A stretch of DNA of 49,922 nt, taken from the NCBI GenBank assembly GCA_044351045.1, contig JBILGM010000018.1, positions 1 through 49,922 of the forward strand. Reading direction: 5' to 3'. This stretch comes from UBA6136 sp044351045. GTDB taxonomy: Bacteria > Pseudomonadota > Gammaproteobacteria > Methylococcales > Methylococcaceae. The notes below the pieces were generated by a model that saw only the letters and a program-made list of their open reading frames with translations, ran no database searches and was not told where the DNA came from. How positions within the stretch are numbered: the first letter of the stretch is position 1; each line of letters begins with the position of its first letter. Shown one piece after another: positions 35,301 to 42,295 of the stretch. The translations under genes were made by a program, and so were the position numbers.

Positions 35301-38300
35301 GTCGATCATGCGCCTGGCGATTGGGCGTGCCGTCCGCATCCAGTAAGCCGCCCTGCTCCGACTCCGGCATGGACCGCACGAACTGCAGCACGGTATTCCG
35401 GCCCAGTGTCCCGTCCTCGTCAAAATCCAGCCCCGCCAGATCCAGCCGCTCGGCGTCGTTCTTGGCTTGCTCCACGGGTGACAGGCTGAGTCCGCCCGAG
35501 ATATTCGATTCGTCACCGATGTCGGCGGTGATCTCGGAATCCGGCATGAGGCGCACCAGCACCGGGTTCTGCATGCCCTGAATGACTTCGGGGCTAACGC
35601 CATGCAGGTCATCCTGCTCCAGGTCGGCCCGGTACTGCTGAGCCGAGCCTTGTCGATAGGCTTTCTGCAGTCCAGCGATGCGGCCATTCCCGGCAATCGC
35701 GCGGAGTGCCTGGAGGGTTTGGTCACCATACTGGGCATTGACCGTGCCATCGGCGTTGTTGGACGCCAGCACGCTGCCCGCTTCCACCACCGCATATTGA
35801 ACGGGAATACGCCGCCCTTTGGCGGTGACGGTGGTTTCCTTGCGGCCAAGCTGTGCTTCAGGGACAGTTCCGCCGGCAATGACGGGCGCGCCTTCCGCGA
35901 AATTACGCGATGGACTCAATCGCAGATAATCCGGATTGCCGGCAATGCTCTGCATCTGCTGGACCGAAGCCGGATTGGACCGGTTGCGGTTTTGCAGGAT
36001 AGGGGCTAGCCGAACCGCCGACTCGGCACGATCTGCCGTCGCTGCAGGATTACCCACTTGCGGTATGCCAGACTGAGCCTGGGCCACAGGGGACGGCATC
36101 GTGGCGCCTGTCTCGACATTAAGGACACCAGCCCCCGCTGGCGCAGGTTGGCCCGCTTGCGGCGCGGTCCCGATGGGCGCTTGCGTGGTTTCATTGGCTA
36201 ATGCAGGCTGGCCGACAGGATCGACGGCCGCTGATGCGGGGGCAGTGCCTCCGCCATCTCGATCAGGCGCTCCGCTCTCAGCTCGGATGCCTGCATCTCC
36301 AGTGCCCACTCCAGTTCCTGGTTCTGCGCCTGTAGCGAGATCAGTTCCTGCTGTAGCGCCTGTAGCATTGCTTCCAGTGCTTCCCGTGGGATTATTGGCA
36401 TTGTCTAGTTCCAGTTCAACGATGGAAAAACGGCCGGCCCGAACATCCTCTGCGGCCTGTTGATAGCGCGCCGCCGTCTCCTGATTGCCCAGGTCGGCTT
36501 GCTCCCTGGCCATCCGGTCTAATTTAAGGGCGCGCTCCTCAAGTGTTGAGGCCGCGCCGGTGGGTGCTGCTGGGTTTAGCAGCCCTTCTTGCCCGGTCGT
36601 ACCGGCTTCTTCGCTTTGCCTTTCATCGGCGATCTCCTGGGTGGTTGAAACTTCAAAATCGTCGAGCGCTGCTTGCGCATCGGTATAAGTGCTGTAGGTC
36701 TGGCCCTGCGGATCGAGGATGGCGATGCGGCCGTCACCCAGATCATTGAGCGTGTAGCCCTGCTCCTTGAGCGAGCCTAGCCCCGGCGTCGCGGTGGCAG
36801 GGTCGGGCGTGGGTTGGATTTCTTCGGCGCTTCCTGCTTGTCCTGCTTGTCCTGCAGGCGGCGAACTTGCGCTAATGGGATCTTGGGCATCAGTGGCTCC
36901 TGGTAGGCCGGTGGAGGAAATCGTGGTGTCTTCGGGTTTATCATTCTGCGCGGGCGTGCTGGCCAAGTCTTGAGCCTTTTGCTCAATGACCGAAAGCGGG
37001 GGCGCGCTGGCACGAATCGCCTCGCGTTCAGCCAGAATGGCTCTTGCCTGGCGACCCTGCTCAATACCCCGTTTGCCGGGCAGTGCTTCGGTACGAAGGA
37101 TCTCTTTGAATTCAGGGTTCTCTCGCCAGAGCTTTCCAACTTTTTGATTGATGATATTGTCGTAAGCGGCAGCCGATTCCGGAGATTCACGCAACGGCGC
37201 AAAGGCATCCGCAAACTGCTGGTCATACCGGGTGTCGGTTTTTTTGAGCGATCTGGCCGCAGCGCCCATGGCCCCCGGCGCGCCCATGATGGTGGTCTGC
37301 AATACCGTTTGGTACAGCGTCTCCTTCATCTGGTTGAAGAGTTCTTTGGCGGTCAGCTCCTTATTCAGTCCGACCGGCGATCCATCGATCCTGGCTTCGG
37401 CGACGGTGGTGAACTGCTCACCCACTGCTTGCTCGGCCAAGTTCCTGACAAACAACTTCTCGAATTCGGCCCAACTTCCCTTCGCCACATTCTTGAGTAG
37501 CTGGACTTGATCCTTAAAGCCCAGCTTTTCGCCAATGATTTCGGCAGCACCAAACGCAATGGATCGCGCAAAGGCTTGCTGCGAGTCAAGGCCCTCATCA
37601 ATGCCGCGCGCATACTCATCGCCCGCCACCTGGGCACCCATGCCCAAGAGGGGACCAGCCGATCCTCCCGTAAAAAGACCGGCGACCATCCCTGGTGCAT
37701 TGGCGAGAGTAGAAGCGATCGCGCCTTCCAGATTCCGGTTGAACGCATTGGGCGCTTCACCCACTTCGTTCTGGCGCATCTTCAGCCCATCACGGGCCTT
37801 CATCTGGGCGCGGGAATAATCGGCGGCACCGGGAATACCCAGCGCCACACCCAAATCTCCGGCCATCTTATTCAGCCCGGCCGCCTGCGACTTGATCTGG
37901 TCAACGCCCTGCTCTACGCCGCGAGCCAGTGGTCCGGCATTGCGGAGCTGATTAGCGCGCTCAAAATCGAATGTGGTGGACTGGATCTGTCCGGTCGGCT
38001 TCATAGCCCCTGGGAAACGAACCTCGCGATCAGCCATCATGGCGGCTGATTGCGGTTCCATGCCGCCGCCTAAATTGCGGGCAGTCACATCCTCACGTCG
38101 ACCCCCAATGCCGGCTAGGCGCGGATTCAGTGAGGTAACGCCGGCTGCTGATTGGTATTTCCGGTCGATGTATCGCGCAACCTGACCCGTCTCGCCTGGC
38201 TGCTCCATGAGGCGCTGACGCTGTTCCGGCGTGCTCGCCTCATAAGCCTGCTGGACCTGCTCCACAAACTGCGGATTTAGGTTCATTTGCAAGCCACTTT

Positions 38301-39117
38301 CCAGTTCGCGGAAGGCGGTGTCCTGCCTGAGCAGCTCGGGCGGCCGCGCTGGAGGCGTCAGATTCTTAACCGGCGGTGGTGCGATGGCCGATCCAACATC
38401 GTTGAGTAAGTTCTTGCCGCGCTGCAAAAGCGAAGGGGGTTCGACGGGAGTCGACGGTGCGGACGGCATCTCGGCCTGCATGCTCTGCCGAACATCCGCA
38501 TCAGTGATCGCTTTGGGCAGCGTGACCTGGTCATCGGTATAGCCAATGCTCGGGGTTTCGGGTTCGGACTGGGTGCCGCGTGATTGTCGGATAGCCTCTA
38601 ATCCTTGCCCGAACCGAGATAGACCCGACAGCACATTGCCGACATATTTATGCGTTTCGCCTTTTGCAAAAGACGGCGGGGGCACTTCATGCCGCTCGAC
38701 ATATTTGTTGTGCTCGCCGGCGTTATATCCGGCCGCCATGATGGCCGGATCATCCGAGCCGACCGTATCTCGAATATCGGCCAAATACCGCCCGGCTGCG
38801 GGAATGGCCTTCTCTGGGTTTTGCAGGTCTTCGATGCTATTCAGACCATATCGGCGACCCGTCCCGGGCATAAACTGAACAGGACCGATAGCACCCGCAG
38901 GACTTTTCGCACGGAGCCGTCTATCCCAATCCCCCAGAAAGCCGGTTTCAGCATTAGCGATGGCCTTGGTCATTCCCGATGGAAGGTTGTTGTCGGCGTC
39001 CGCCTGGGCAAATAGCTGGTCATATCGACCATCGTCCTGGCCCCTGCCTGTTTTCTTGGGCGCTGCCGGCTCAAAGCCCAGCACAACCTCGTTGCCTTCA
39101 TCATCGTATGCCAGCAT
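26332..39117 (-). CDS. Giant polyvalent internal virion protein (4261 aa)
   Basis: One uninterrupted 4261-codon frame. Order of domains by residue: SLT lytic transglycosylase (~32-150; E57, GPVQFMPGTG, AGYNAGEH); long linker and helical region; DdrB/ParB-like domain (~1080-1420); zinc metallopeptidase with HELLH (~1620); Cys-rich GP88/radical-SAM-like domain (CDPSKGCAEHCYA ~1911, later CTACDKLGTVGC); RadC-like JAMM domain (HNHPS...SLAD ~2419); a large polyvalent-associated domain (~2650-3185); ADP-ribosyltransferase-like ART-PolyVal domain (~3195-3357); and an LPD38-like tail with a hydrophobic stretch near 3922-3945. [F/Y/L]-S-[N/L]-[R/K] linkers recur at 1515, 1774, 2261, 2649, 3188 and 3358. 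By analogy with T7 gp16 it would be ejected with DNA, cut peptidoglycan and counter host defences. It starts immediately after the stop of the 475-aa gene. Confidence 0.88.
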   Translation of the reverse strand: MLAYDDEGNEVVLGFEPAAPKKTGRGQDDGRYDQLFAQADADNNLPSGMTKAIANAETGFLGDWDRRLRAKSPAGAIGPVQFMPGTGRRYGLNSIEDLQNPEKAIPAAGRYLADIRDTVGSDDPAIMAAGYNAGEHNKYVERHEVPPPSFAKGETHKYVGNVLSGLSRFGQGLEAIRQSRGTQSEPETPSIGYTDDQVTLPKAITDADVRQSMQAEMPSAPSTPVEPPSLLQRGKNLLNDVGSAIAPPPVKNLTPPARPPELLRQDTAFRELESGLQMNLNPQFVEQVQQAYEASTPEQRQRLMEQPGETGQVARYIDRKYQSAAGVTSLNPRLAGIGGRREDVTARNLGGGMEPQSAAMMADREVRFPGAMKPTGQIQSTTFDFERANQLRNAGPLARGVEQGVDQIKSQAAGLNKMAGDLGVALGIPGAADYSRAQMKARDGLKMRQNEVGEAPNAFNRNLEGAIASTLANAPGMVAGLFTGGSAGPLLGMGAQVAGDEYARGIDEGLDSQQAFARSIAFGAAEIIGEKLGFKDQVQLLKNVAKGSWAEFEKLFVRNLAEQAVGEQFTTVAEARIDGSPVGLNKELTAKELFNQMKETLYQTVLQTTIMGAPGAMGAAARSLKKTDTRYDQQFADAFAPLRESPESAAAYDNIINQKVGKLWRENPEFKEILRTEALPGKRGIEQGRQARAILAEREAIRASAPPLSVIEQKAQDLASTPAQNDKPEDTTISSTGLPGATDAQDPISASSPPAGQAGQAGSAEEIQPTPDPATATPGLGSLKEQGYTLNDLGDGRIAILDPQGQTYSTYTDAQAALDDFEVSTTQEIADERQSEEAGTTGQEGLLNPAAPTGAASTLEERALKLDRMAREQADLGNQETAARYQQAAEDVRAGRFSIVELELDNANNPTGSTGSNATGATAGTDLATGAEPGTGVGTGDAGIRAESGAPDRDGGGTAPASAAVDPVGQPALANETTQAPIGTAPQAGQPAPAGAGVLNVETGATMPSPVAQAQSGIPQVGNPAATADRAESAVRLAPILQNRNRSNPASVQQMQSIAGNPDYLRLSPSRNFAEGAPVIAGGTVPEAQLGRKETTVTAKGRRIPVQYAVVEAGSVLASNNADGTVNAQYGDQTLQALRAIAGNGRIAGLQKAYRQGSAQQYRADLEQDDLHGVSPEVIQGMQNPVLVRLMPDSEITADIGDESNISGGLSLSPVEQAKNDAERLDLAGLDFDEDGTLGRNTVLQFVRSMPESEQGGLLDADGTPNRQAHDRLNSAVFQKAYDNEELVRLHSQAVDPEAKLVMSTLSRLAPKFSRLKGHGSFDVRPWLADAAKAIINGKRRDLTMRQIAEQQDLDIDPRAYDIIRLFADNPRSNKAVIEDLSDFADFTYNEATRDTTDMFGETPRATREDLVKRLENYRERRGQQNLAKRSRGQPVSGNPQEAATQPAGPDNLAETAQAQSGLFGEPTAADRANADREALAEAQREGQRRRNANNAPPADDGLFAQDNRQDELKLSLRPSERTEKINDLNDVIDGFNRRNAGEGKADPRSRVKAAEASDVPSARRVEMRLAGTIAAIFGHDVIYVQSESGLELDFDGLINPYDPSTLFIASDSASPISRVVAHELLHALRGNAPAIYDSLVASLRKVYKPGAVAEHLKRRGYLGEDDENLSDSQEEEWVADFVSDILHSPDALVRMAFAMNRHRSGTGASFLKRVQGFIERIKQGLAGYGQGAKGAIARSDLKTAEDAVIEALAKYADYRKSGTQPTGRLDIPFSLKPRDPNSATSITGDLARINAPAREAAEARLARLPKAEQDRVRATLEEHKSTPWAAAAIKGMVYREMLERARAGEDISALESNPVWGNQNMANTEIIKTFKLAAKRGDAAIRQLVMTYNFIGNNRKAEKDISTSFLNCDPSKGCAEHCYAADVNARPNEIAKSEFTEYALENFPDEAATQIARLYETSNLSEAGLALRLNDKGDLSEAQVDLVKALNDKGIVLQVFSKRPELLRKLDDANLKMLSVDSTNIQKAGANPDLMLAVTTTDGMSEDMLIPVQDRIAVVLPVNLKGVHHSKETLQAQFPNLAKSIIDDSLCPVEIGTFKTKPTTSFVQIEQALLSGDKDLKKQYKGLWTCTACDKLGTVGCFHGDRQTSQRKAKYLYEDSARKRMQVRQIQKDIENKLRELKALGYDVGDLRGELSQRLSEAYDAGQPEVRAAGSEREAAADAGKAEPATQGDAGSSGGAGANVQRRRFVITPVDDGPKFSNRANSNTLVSEPLQDDLFRQQLDLFLDADPAGQSGPKTQAAKRAAAAAVESLRGSDRGVLGRRLADTYAARQRVSLVGHTVNSREDVATLAQVYRDPRFETFRMFFLDQQGKIVSQVGLSSRLPSSSAVIVGSDVDKYLTDLAEAASKAGAVSYYMLHNHPSTNPEPSLADVNLTKKFAEDLGLISNGHVVIDTNQFGFIEPSGDYEVYDKDFGQVSPYKAGEFSGTVISRPDILMNVAKKIEVDKDAVTLIAVAASHKVLGVTTIPSSVIKDSNQSRRTLRIRKALKALNGAKAFAVGTDRTALMKMTGLVMDSIHINEAGEFKSMNEQLSGAYGMSDPFVVRGRNVPRVTADTSPEFDYLRNQTQALRTGKAAAAPGVAEEGPKYSNRRAPTFYSQLARGIQSSKMDSMPGSQWRAWLFSNQAKLGIKADEIAWTGIEDFLKLRGKEKTSKADIAAFLADNGVQVNEVMKGTGEVEPVDARFPTREAAEAAQRFANGGAVMQVGDEWSFGRPVNSTKFASYTIPGGENYRELLITLPTDNRNAYTEDNVKPAQNAPEASKPDLFWYFSVPGNFLQIPKSKYADQSEAKAYVIREKQPEPPADKTYRSSHWDEPNILAHLRFDERTDAEGNKVMFVQEIQSDWGQEGKKKGFELPNGAVVKQRKNAEGTISYQVYDRDGNALGIASNTEAGAIANTDIVPKAPFVTDTKSWTSLAIKRAIRHAAENGFDKIAFANGQQNADLYDLSKQVDAISLKDKMATFGEPGYFVVAEKNGSNVIERSVKDEKELADLVGKEAAEKLMSAPLRGGERRLEGVDLKVGGSGMLAFYDQIVPSVANDVLKKLGGGRVGETYLPIDTRSAGDRNLQVNTFRNEMLRKYGDGIMLKMSKEELAQLRALEDGRSVQPAIDITPAMRDKVLGEGMPLFSNRRKQTESPEFKKWFGDSKVVDEKGEPLVVYHGGRKDLEGGAFKPGYDGGVFFTDNKRVAGVHKMGLRGGAIHDVYLSLQNPYVVDFRGSDITQDNAESALRDAQAGKHDGVIIRNFVDIPEDKLDVAKRFGVRSRYKSDIYIAFSPTQIKSAIGNSGAFDASNPDIRFSNRRNVLDQIPLVNWTAPDEAKLDDWIYKLADKQIDTKRVVEKLNASDAWNPYQKETLYHGKAEYETNNFKVNEVKPLLDAMSSRGISIGDLETYLWNRHAPEANAYYARVNPDQFPDGGSGIKTQDALDYLANLPAGVRTDLEAIANQVDAILRETRALLVREGLETQETIDAWEAAYQHYIPLQRESAEISERGMGTGQGFSVKGPASKRRTGSGKAAADILAQVMMQRERVITRAEKNRVALSLYGLAIQNPNPGFWYAVNPDAITQPAKVAQELIEQGMLDTDIAGIIKEPTEARINPRTGLVEHKINPMLRNRPNVLAVRIKGKDRFLFFSTEDARAVRMAESLKNLDAADLGGVWNLFRTVTRYVSSINTQYNPIFGVVNLIRDTQGGMLNLSSTPLAGQQGKVMTGVGPALRGIYADLRADRKGQPRSGSEWSKLWEEFQQVGGKTGYRDMFRTAEDRGDALQKELQKAAEGKLKRFGRGVFDWLSDYNETLENAVRLSAYKAGIESGMTKDQSAVLAKDLTVNFNRKGQIASQMGSLYAFFNASAQGSVRLAQTLKGPAGKKIMAGGILLGVMQSVLMAMAGYDDDEPPEFVRERNFILPIGDGKYLTVPYPLGFHALPNMGRVVTDIALSGGRDGGKKVAGLLGSLFETFNPIGSAGWSVQTIAPTFADPLVALSENRDSFGKPIAKEDRSSLSPTPGFSRTKDTASVLSKKLAWGINRLSGGSEYTQGVISPTPDQLDFLFGQVTGGVGREVMKLEQAATSWMSGEELPPYKYPLGVGRFIGNTNAQASDSNRFYANLTRLNELEAELKGRTKEGEDVKGFMQDNPEASLVGMANAAETTVTKLRSMKRKMIAARRPKAEVKQIETRIQSVMKSLNDRVRPMRESPIERALRN
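36198..36401 (-). other. Alternative-frame coiled-coil ORF inside the giant gene
   Basis: Within the Gly/Thr/Ala-rich linker of the giant protein, another minus-strand frame is open for 67 codons from ATG at 36401. It encodes a heptad-like, Leu/Gln/Glu-rich helix (MLQALQQELISLQAQNQELE...). The sequence before the ATG (GGAACTAGACA) is only a weak ribosome site. It may be an accident of the repetitive linker composition, because ACN/GGN codons read one base off give CTN/CAG/GAA. Listed as a possible overprinted ORF only. Confidence 0.2.
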
Positions 39118-40545
39118 TTACTTGACCCACTGTAATGGAATGTTGACGGTCTTCCCGTTGATCTGCGCACGCCAGCCGATGAACGCGCGGCCATCCGCTG
39201 TGGTGACGGGTTTGTCCGGCGTCCCAATGGGTTGCCCATCGCGGGCGGCCAGTTCGGCCTGGTCCTGCGGCAGGTTGTGCATCGTCACCAGGCGCTCGAC
39301 GGTGTCCACGTACTGGAACTGGCGGGCCGTCGACTCATCGCGCTGCTTGGCTATGTCGGGCGGATCCGGCAGGTTGTCGGCGGCTTTGGCGGGAGCACGG
39401 TAGATGTCCCCGGCTCGCTTCATGGCGCGGTCGCGGTCAAAGCTGGCCGCCTTGCCGGACTTGCTGACGCTGCCCAAGCCTTTGCCGTCCGCGTCGGCGT
39501 AGTTCTTTTCCTGCAACGATTGCTCGGTATTGAGCTTCTCCCGGCGCAATTCGGTCAGGGCGCGCTCGGCCTCTTCCTTGGCCTTGCCCTGGCTTTTCTT
39601 GCTGAGATATTCGAGACGCTTGATCTCGTCACCCACCTGACGCGAGCGGATCTGGTCCTGCTCATTGGCCGAGATAGGCTTATCCGGTCCAAACGCCTTG
39701 GCGCGTAGATAACCTTCCAGCGTCTCCCGATTTTTTGGGGTCTGCACATAGCGTGACAGGGTGCCGACCGCATCCAGCGGGCGCGCAATGTCGCTCTGCT
39801 GCATGATCGTCACCGGGTCCATCGGGTCGCTGCTGCCGTTGGCGGTATAGGGCGCGGTGTAGGAGGCATACTGGCCATCGGCGTCCACGCCTTCTATGGT
39901 CAGGAGTGGCACATAGCCTTGTGGGGTTTGCTGGAAGCCGGCCAATTGCTTGCCGGTCACGCGGAATGGTTTGCCGCTCATCTCGTCCTTGCCGACACCG
40001 CCCAGATTACGGGCCAGCTTTTGCTGATAGGCCGGCGCCAGGACTTTCAACGCTTGTGGATCGTTGGGGTTAAGCTGGCCGGACTTGAGTCGCTCGGAAA
40101 TCTCCCTGGCTTGGGCCGTGTAGTTCGCATCCCCCAGCAGGCCGACATCGAGGCCAAAGCCCTGCAGCGCTTCCAGGTCACTGGCATCCGCGCCCTGCGT
40201 CTCCATCTTCTTCAGTCGAAGCTGAATGTCCGGGAACTGGGCTTGCAACTGACTGCGGCGCTGTTCTTCTTTGGCGGCATCCAGCTTGATCTGGTCGGTC
40301 TGCGATGCCAGGTCAAACGTCCGCTCCTTCATGCCCAATTCCTTGGACTTGATCGAGTTATCGAACTCCTGGTTCTTGGCCTGCGCCTCGTACCAGCGGT
40401 TTTGGGCTTCCTGCCCGGCCCGCAGACGCTCCGCCTCGGCCCGCCGCAAGTCGCGGTCGACGTAGGAGTCATAAAGTTTGTTGACGGACTGCAGCCCCGA
40501 GGTCAAACCCTCGGTAAAGCCGCGCATTGCAAAGCCGTTGGCCAT
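39118..40545 (-). CDS. Putative internal virion protein (gp15-like position)
   Basis: A 475-aa protein. Residues ~28-120 are charged and helical (RRAEAERLRAGQEAQNRWYE, KEEQRRSQLQAQF), suggesting a coiled coil; a more globular middle part (FRVTGKQLAGFQQTPQGYVPLL) and a second helical region (~300-345) follow. I recognise no named family. Its position directly before a transglycosylase-bearing giant protein matches the gp14-gp15-gp16 order of podovirus ejection proteins. A good Shine-Dalgarno (GGAGA) precedes the ATG, and the stop codon abuts the start of the giant gene (TAAATG), so the two are translationally coupled. Role inferred from position and composition. Confidence 0.65.
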   Translation of the reverse strand: MANGFAMRGFTEGLTSGLQSVNKLYDSYVDRDLRRAEAERLRAGQEAQNRWYEAQAKNQEFDNSIKSKELGMKERTFDLASQTDQIKLDAAKEEQRRSQLQAQFPDIQLRLKKMETQGADASDLEALQGFGLDVGLLGDANYTAQAREISERLKSGQLNPNDPQALKVLAPAYQQKLARNLGGVGKDEMSGKPFRVTGKQLAGFQQTPQGYVPLLTIEGVDADGQYASYTAPYTANGSSDPMDPVTIMQQSDIARPLDAVGTLSRYVQTPKNRETLEGYLRAKAFGPDKPISANEQDQIRSRQVGDEIKRLEYLSKKSQGKAKEEAERALTELRREKLNTEQSLQEKNYADADGKGLGSVSKSGKAASFDRDRAMKRAGDIYRAPAKAADNLPDPPDIAKQRDESTARQFQYVDTVERLVTMHNLPQDQAELAARDGQPIGTPDKPVTTADGRAFIGWRAQINGKTVNIPLQWVK

Positions 40546-40613
40546 AGTGAAATCTCCAGCAATGCCAGTGTTTTACCGCATCGCTTCAGGCGTTTGGGAA
40601 CTACGATTTACCA

Positions 40614-40640
40614 ACAAAAAGCCCGCGAGAGGCGGGCCTT
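40614..40640 (-). terminator. Intrinsic terminator inside the ejection gene block
   Basis: On the minus strand GCCCGC-CTCTC-GCGGGC is followed by TTTTTG. It stands just past the stop codon of the 215-aa gene and before the 475-aa gene, so the upstream small genes and the downstream large genes form separate transcripts or are linked by partial read-through. Confidence 0.85.
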
Positions 40641-40644
40641 GTGG

Positions 40645-41292
40645 TTAGGTGAGAAGGTCGTAAAGCGGTCGCTGGTCGTCGGGTGGCTTACTGGCCAGTC
40701 CCTGCTGGACGCGGGCGATGTCGTCGGGGAATTGCTGCTGCAGCTGGTGAATCTGTGCCAAGCCCTGAATGGCCTGCTGGACTTCTTGCTGGGTCAGCTC
40801 GCGGGGCTTGCCACCCTGCTGCTCGGGGACACGGCCCTCGGTCAGCATCGCTTCGTAGGGTTCGCGGGACGGTTGACCGTCCTCGGTGACGGGCTGCACC
40901 AACAGCTTGACTTGCATGGTGTCACGTCCTGTCGGGATCAGATCGGCAATCTGCACATCACCCACCCTCTCTTGGTCGTTCAAGGGAGATCCAATCGACT
41001 GGCCAATGATCGGCTTCAGCGCCAACGACAGCGCCTGCAACGTCTCCGGGTTACGGAAGGCCGCTTCGCCCTGGCTCTGGAACGCCTGCCCGGCTTTCTG
41101 CAACTGCTGCAGCGCGGGGCCGACATTGGGATTGGCCACCAGGCTCATCGCCGTTTCGGCCGTCTTGTCGGCGTCTTCATCCATCCTGTCATCGCCGGCA
41201 TACGCTGCCAGCATAGGGGGCTGCTCGGGCGGCTGGGATGGTGACGGCGGCATGGCCTGCTGCGGGGTTACGGACGCGAGTCCTGGGTTCAT
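40645..41292 (-). CDS. Hypothetical phage virion-type protein
   Basis: A 215-aa protein with a proline-rich N-terminus (PPSPSQPPEQPP, residues ~14-26), then an acidic stretch and a Gln-rich helical part (LQQLQKAGQAFQSQG; LTQQEVQQAIQGLAQIHQLQQQF). No family is recognised. It overlaps the preceding gene by four bases (41289-41292), is followed at once by a terminator, and belongs to the leftward ejection block. The high content of Gln and Ala and the lack of cysteine fit small structural proteins packaged in virions, but no role is assigned. Confidence 0.6.
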   Translation of the reverse strand: MNPGLASVTPQQAMPPSPSQPPEQPPMLAAYAGDDRMDEDADKTAETAMSLVANPNVGPALQQLQKAGQAFQSQGEAAFRNPETLQALSLALKPIIGQSIGSPLNDQERVGDVQIADLIPTGRDTMQVKLLVQPVTEDGQPSREPYEAMLTEGRVPEQQGGKPRELTQQEVQQAIQGLAQIHQLQQQFPDDIARVQQGLASKPPDDQRPLYDLLT

Positions 41293-41840
41293 GGGGTGCC
41301 TCCGATAAATGCGCCCCAGCCATTCATGACGCCATTGAGGGCTTGCTTGAACCCGTCAGAGGTCTGGTTATAGCTGGATGACAAGAGGATGCGGGTCGGG
41401 GTTTTGGCGAAGACCATGGGGCGGTCTTTCAGGATGTCAGGCATCGCGTTTTGCTCATAGCTGTCCTTGATGCTCGCTGCGCCCAATCCATTCCCGGCAT
41501 AGTTATCCATCTTCTGCTCTAGCGTGCTGTCGTCCTTCTCGGCTATCACCGAGTTCTCGCCCAGCACCTGGTTGGCCGAGACGGATGCCTTGGCTGCTTT
41601 GCCAATGGCCTGCTCGCCACCAGGCGGATTGTCCATCGGCGAGTCTTTCGTGTACTCCTTGTACCCGGCCAATCCGGCACCCGCGGCCGTGCCGATCAGC
41701 GTGCCGATGGCTTCGTTCTTCGCTTCCGACTCCTTGGCGCTGGTTTCGTACTGGTCCCAGATCCGGCGGTTTTCGACATCACCCAAGCGGTCCAGATTGC
41801 GCAGGCCCATCATGCCGTAATTGAATCCCACGTTGTTCAT
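41289..41840 (-). CDS. Hypothetical phage virion-type protein
   Basis: A 183-aa protein. After a short charged N-terminus there is a glycine/alanine-rich weakly hydrophobic stretch (IGTLIGTAAGAGLAGY, residues ~46-61) of the sort found in small membrane-active ejection proteins. The C-terminal half contains FAKTPTRILLSSSYNQTSDGFKQALNGVMNGW. No family recognised. It overlaps both neighbours by four bases, showing tight translational coupling within the leftward block. Confidence 0.6.
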   Translation of the reverse strand: MNNVGFNYGMMGLRNLDRLGDVENRRIWDQYETSAKESEAKNEAIGTLIGTAAGAGLAGYKEYTKDSPMDNPPGGEQAIGKAAKASVSANQVLGENSVIAEKDDSTLEQKMDNYAGNGLGAASIKDSYEQNAMPDILKDRPMVFAKTPTRILLSSSYNQTSDGFKQALNGVMNGWGAFIGGTP

Positions 41841-42286
41841 ACGCCGGCAAACCTCATATCACGTTGCGCGCTGGCCAAACCCAAGCGCGCCTGGTTCTTG
41901 ATACCCACCTCGCTGGATGCTTTGGCGAGGGCTTGCTGTTGCGCCGTCGCGGCTTCCGCTTCCGGGGTCATTCGCACCCCCATGCGCCCAAGGGTGCGGG
42001 ACTGAATGCCAGGGGCTAGATTGGGGCCGGACAGCGCCTTATCGACCTGTGCCAGACCCTTCACCATCAAACCGCCACGGGCAAAGTCGGCCTGCTCGTC
42101 GGCAAAGCCGCGCTGCTGTTGCAAAGCCTGGTCGAAAAGTTTCTCGGACATCATGTAGCGCGAGAAGGCCGCGTTGGCGGTCGGCGTGGCCTCGGCGATC
42201 ATCTGCTGACCGATGTCGTAATTGCCCTGCTGCAAAGGACTCAGTCCTTTTGGAGGGGCTGCCCCTCCACCTCCGCCCAAGCCCAT
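41837..42286 (-). CDS. Hypothetical phage virion-type protein
   Basis: A 149-aa Gly/Ala/Gln-rich protein with a glycine run at the N-terminus (MGLGGGGGAAPPKGL) and helical segments (LFDQALQQQRGFADEQADFARGG; AEAATAQQQALAKASSEVGIKNQARLGLASAQRDM). No family recognised. It is the third small gene of the leftward block, 9 bp after the preceding gene and overlapping the next by four bases. Composition resembles the small internal virion proteins encoded near gp14-like genes of podoviruses; this is inference. Confidence 0.6.
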   Translation of the reverse strand: MGLGGGGGAAPPKGLSPLQQGNYDIGQQMIAEATPTANAAFSRYMMSEKLFDQALQQQRGFADEQADFARGGLMVKGLAQVDKALSGPNLAPGIQSRTLGRMGVRMTPEAEAATAQQQALAKASSEVGIKNQARLGLASAQRDMRFAGV

Positions 42287-42295
42287 GTTCGTCTC

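Noticed and set aside
39919..41244. 441-aa plus-strand open frame, rich in Leu/Gly/Arg
   Set aside because: Antisense across two virion-type genes, a terminator and their ribosome sites; composition is typical of antisense frames.
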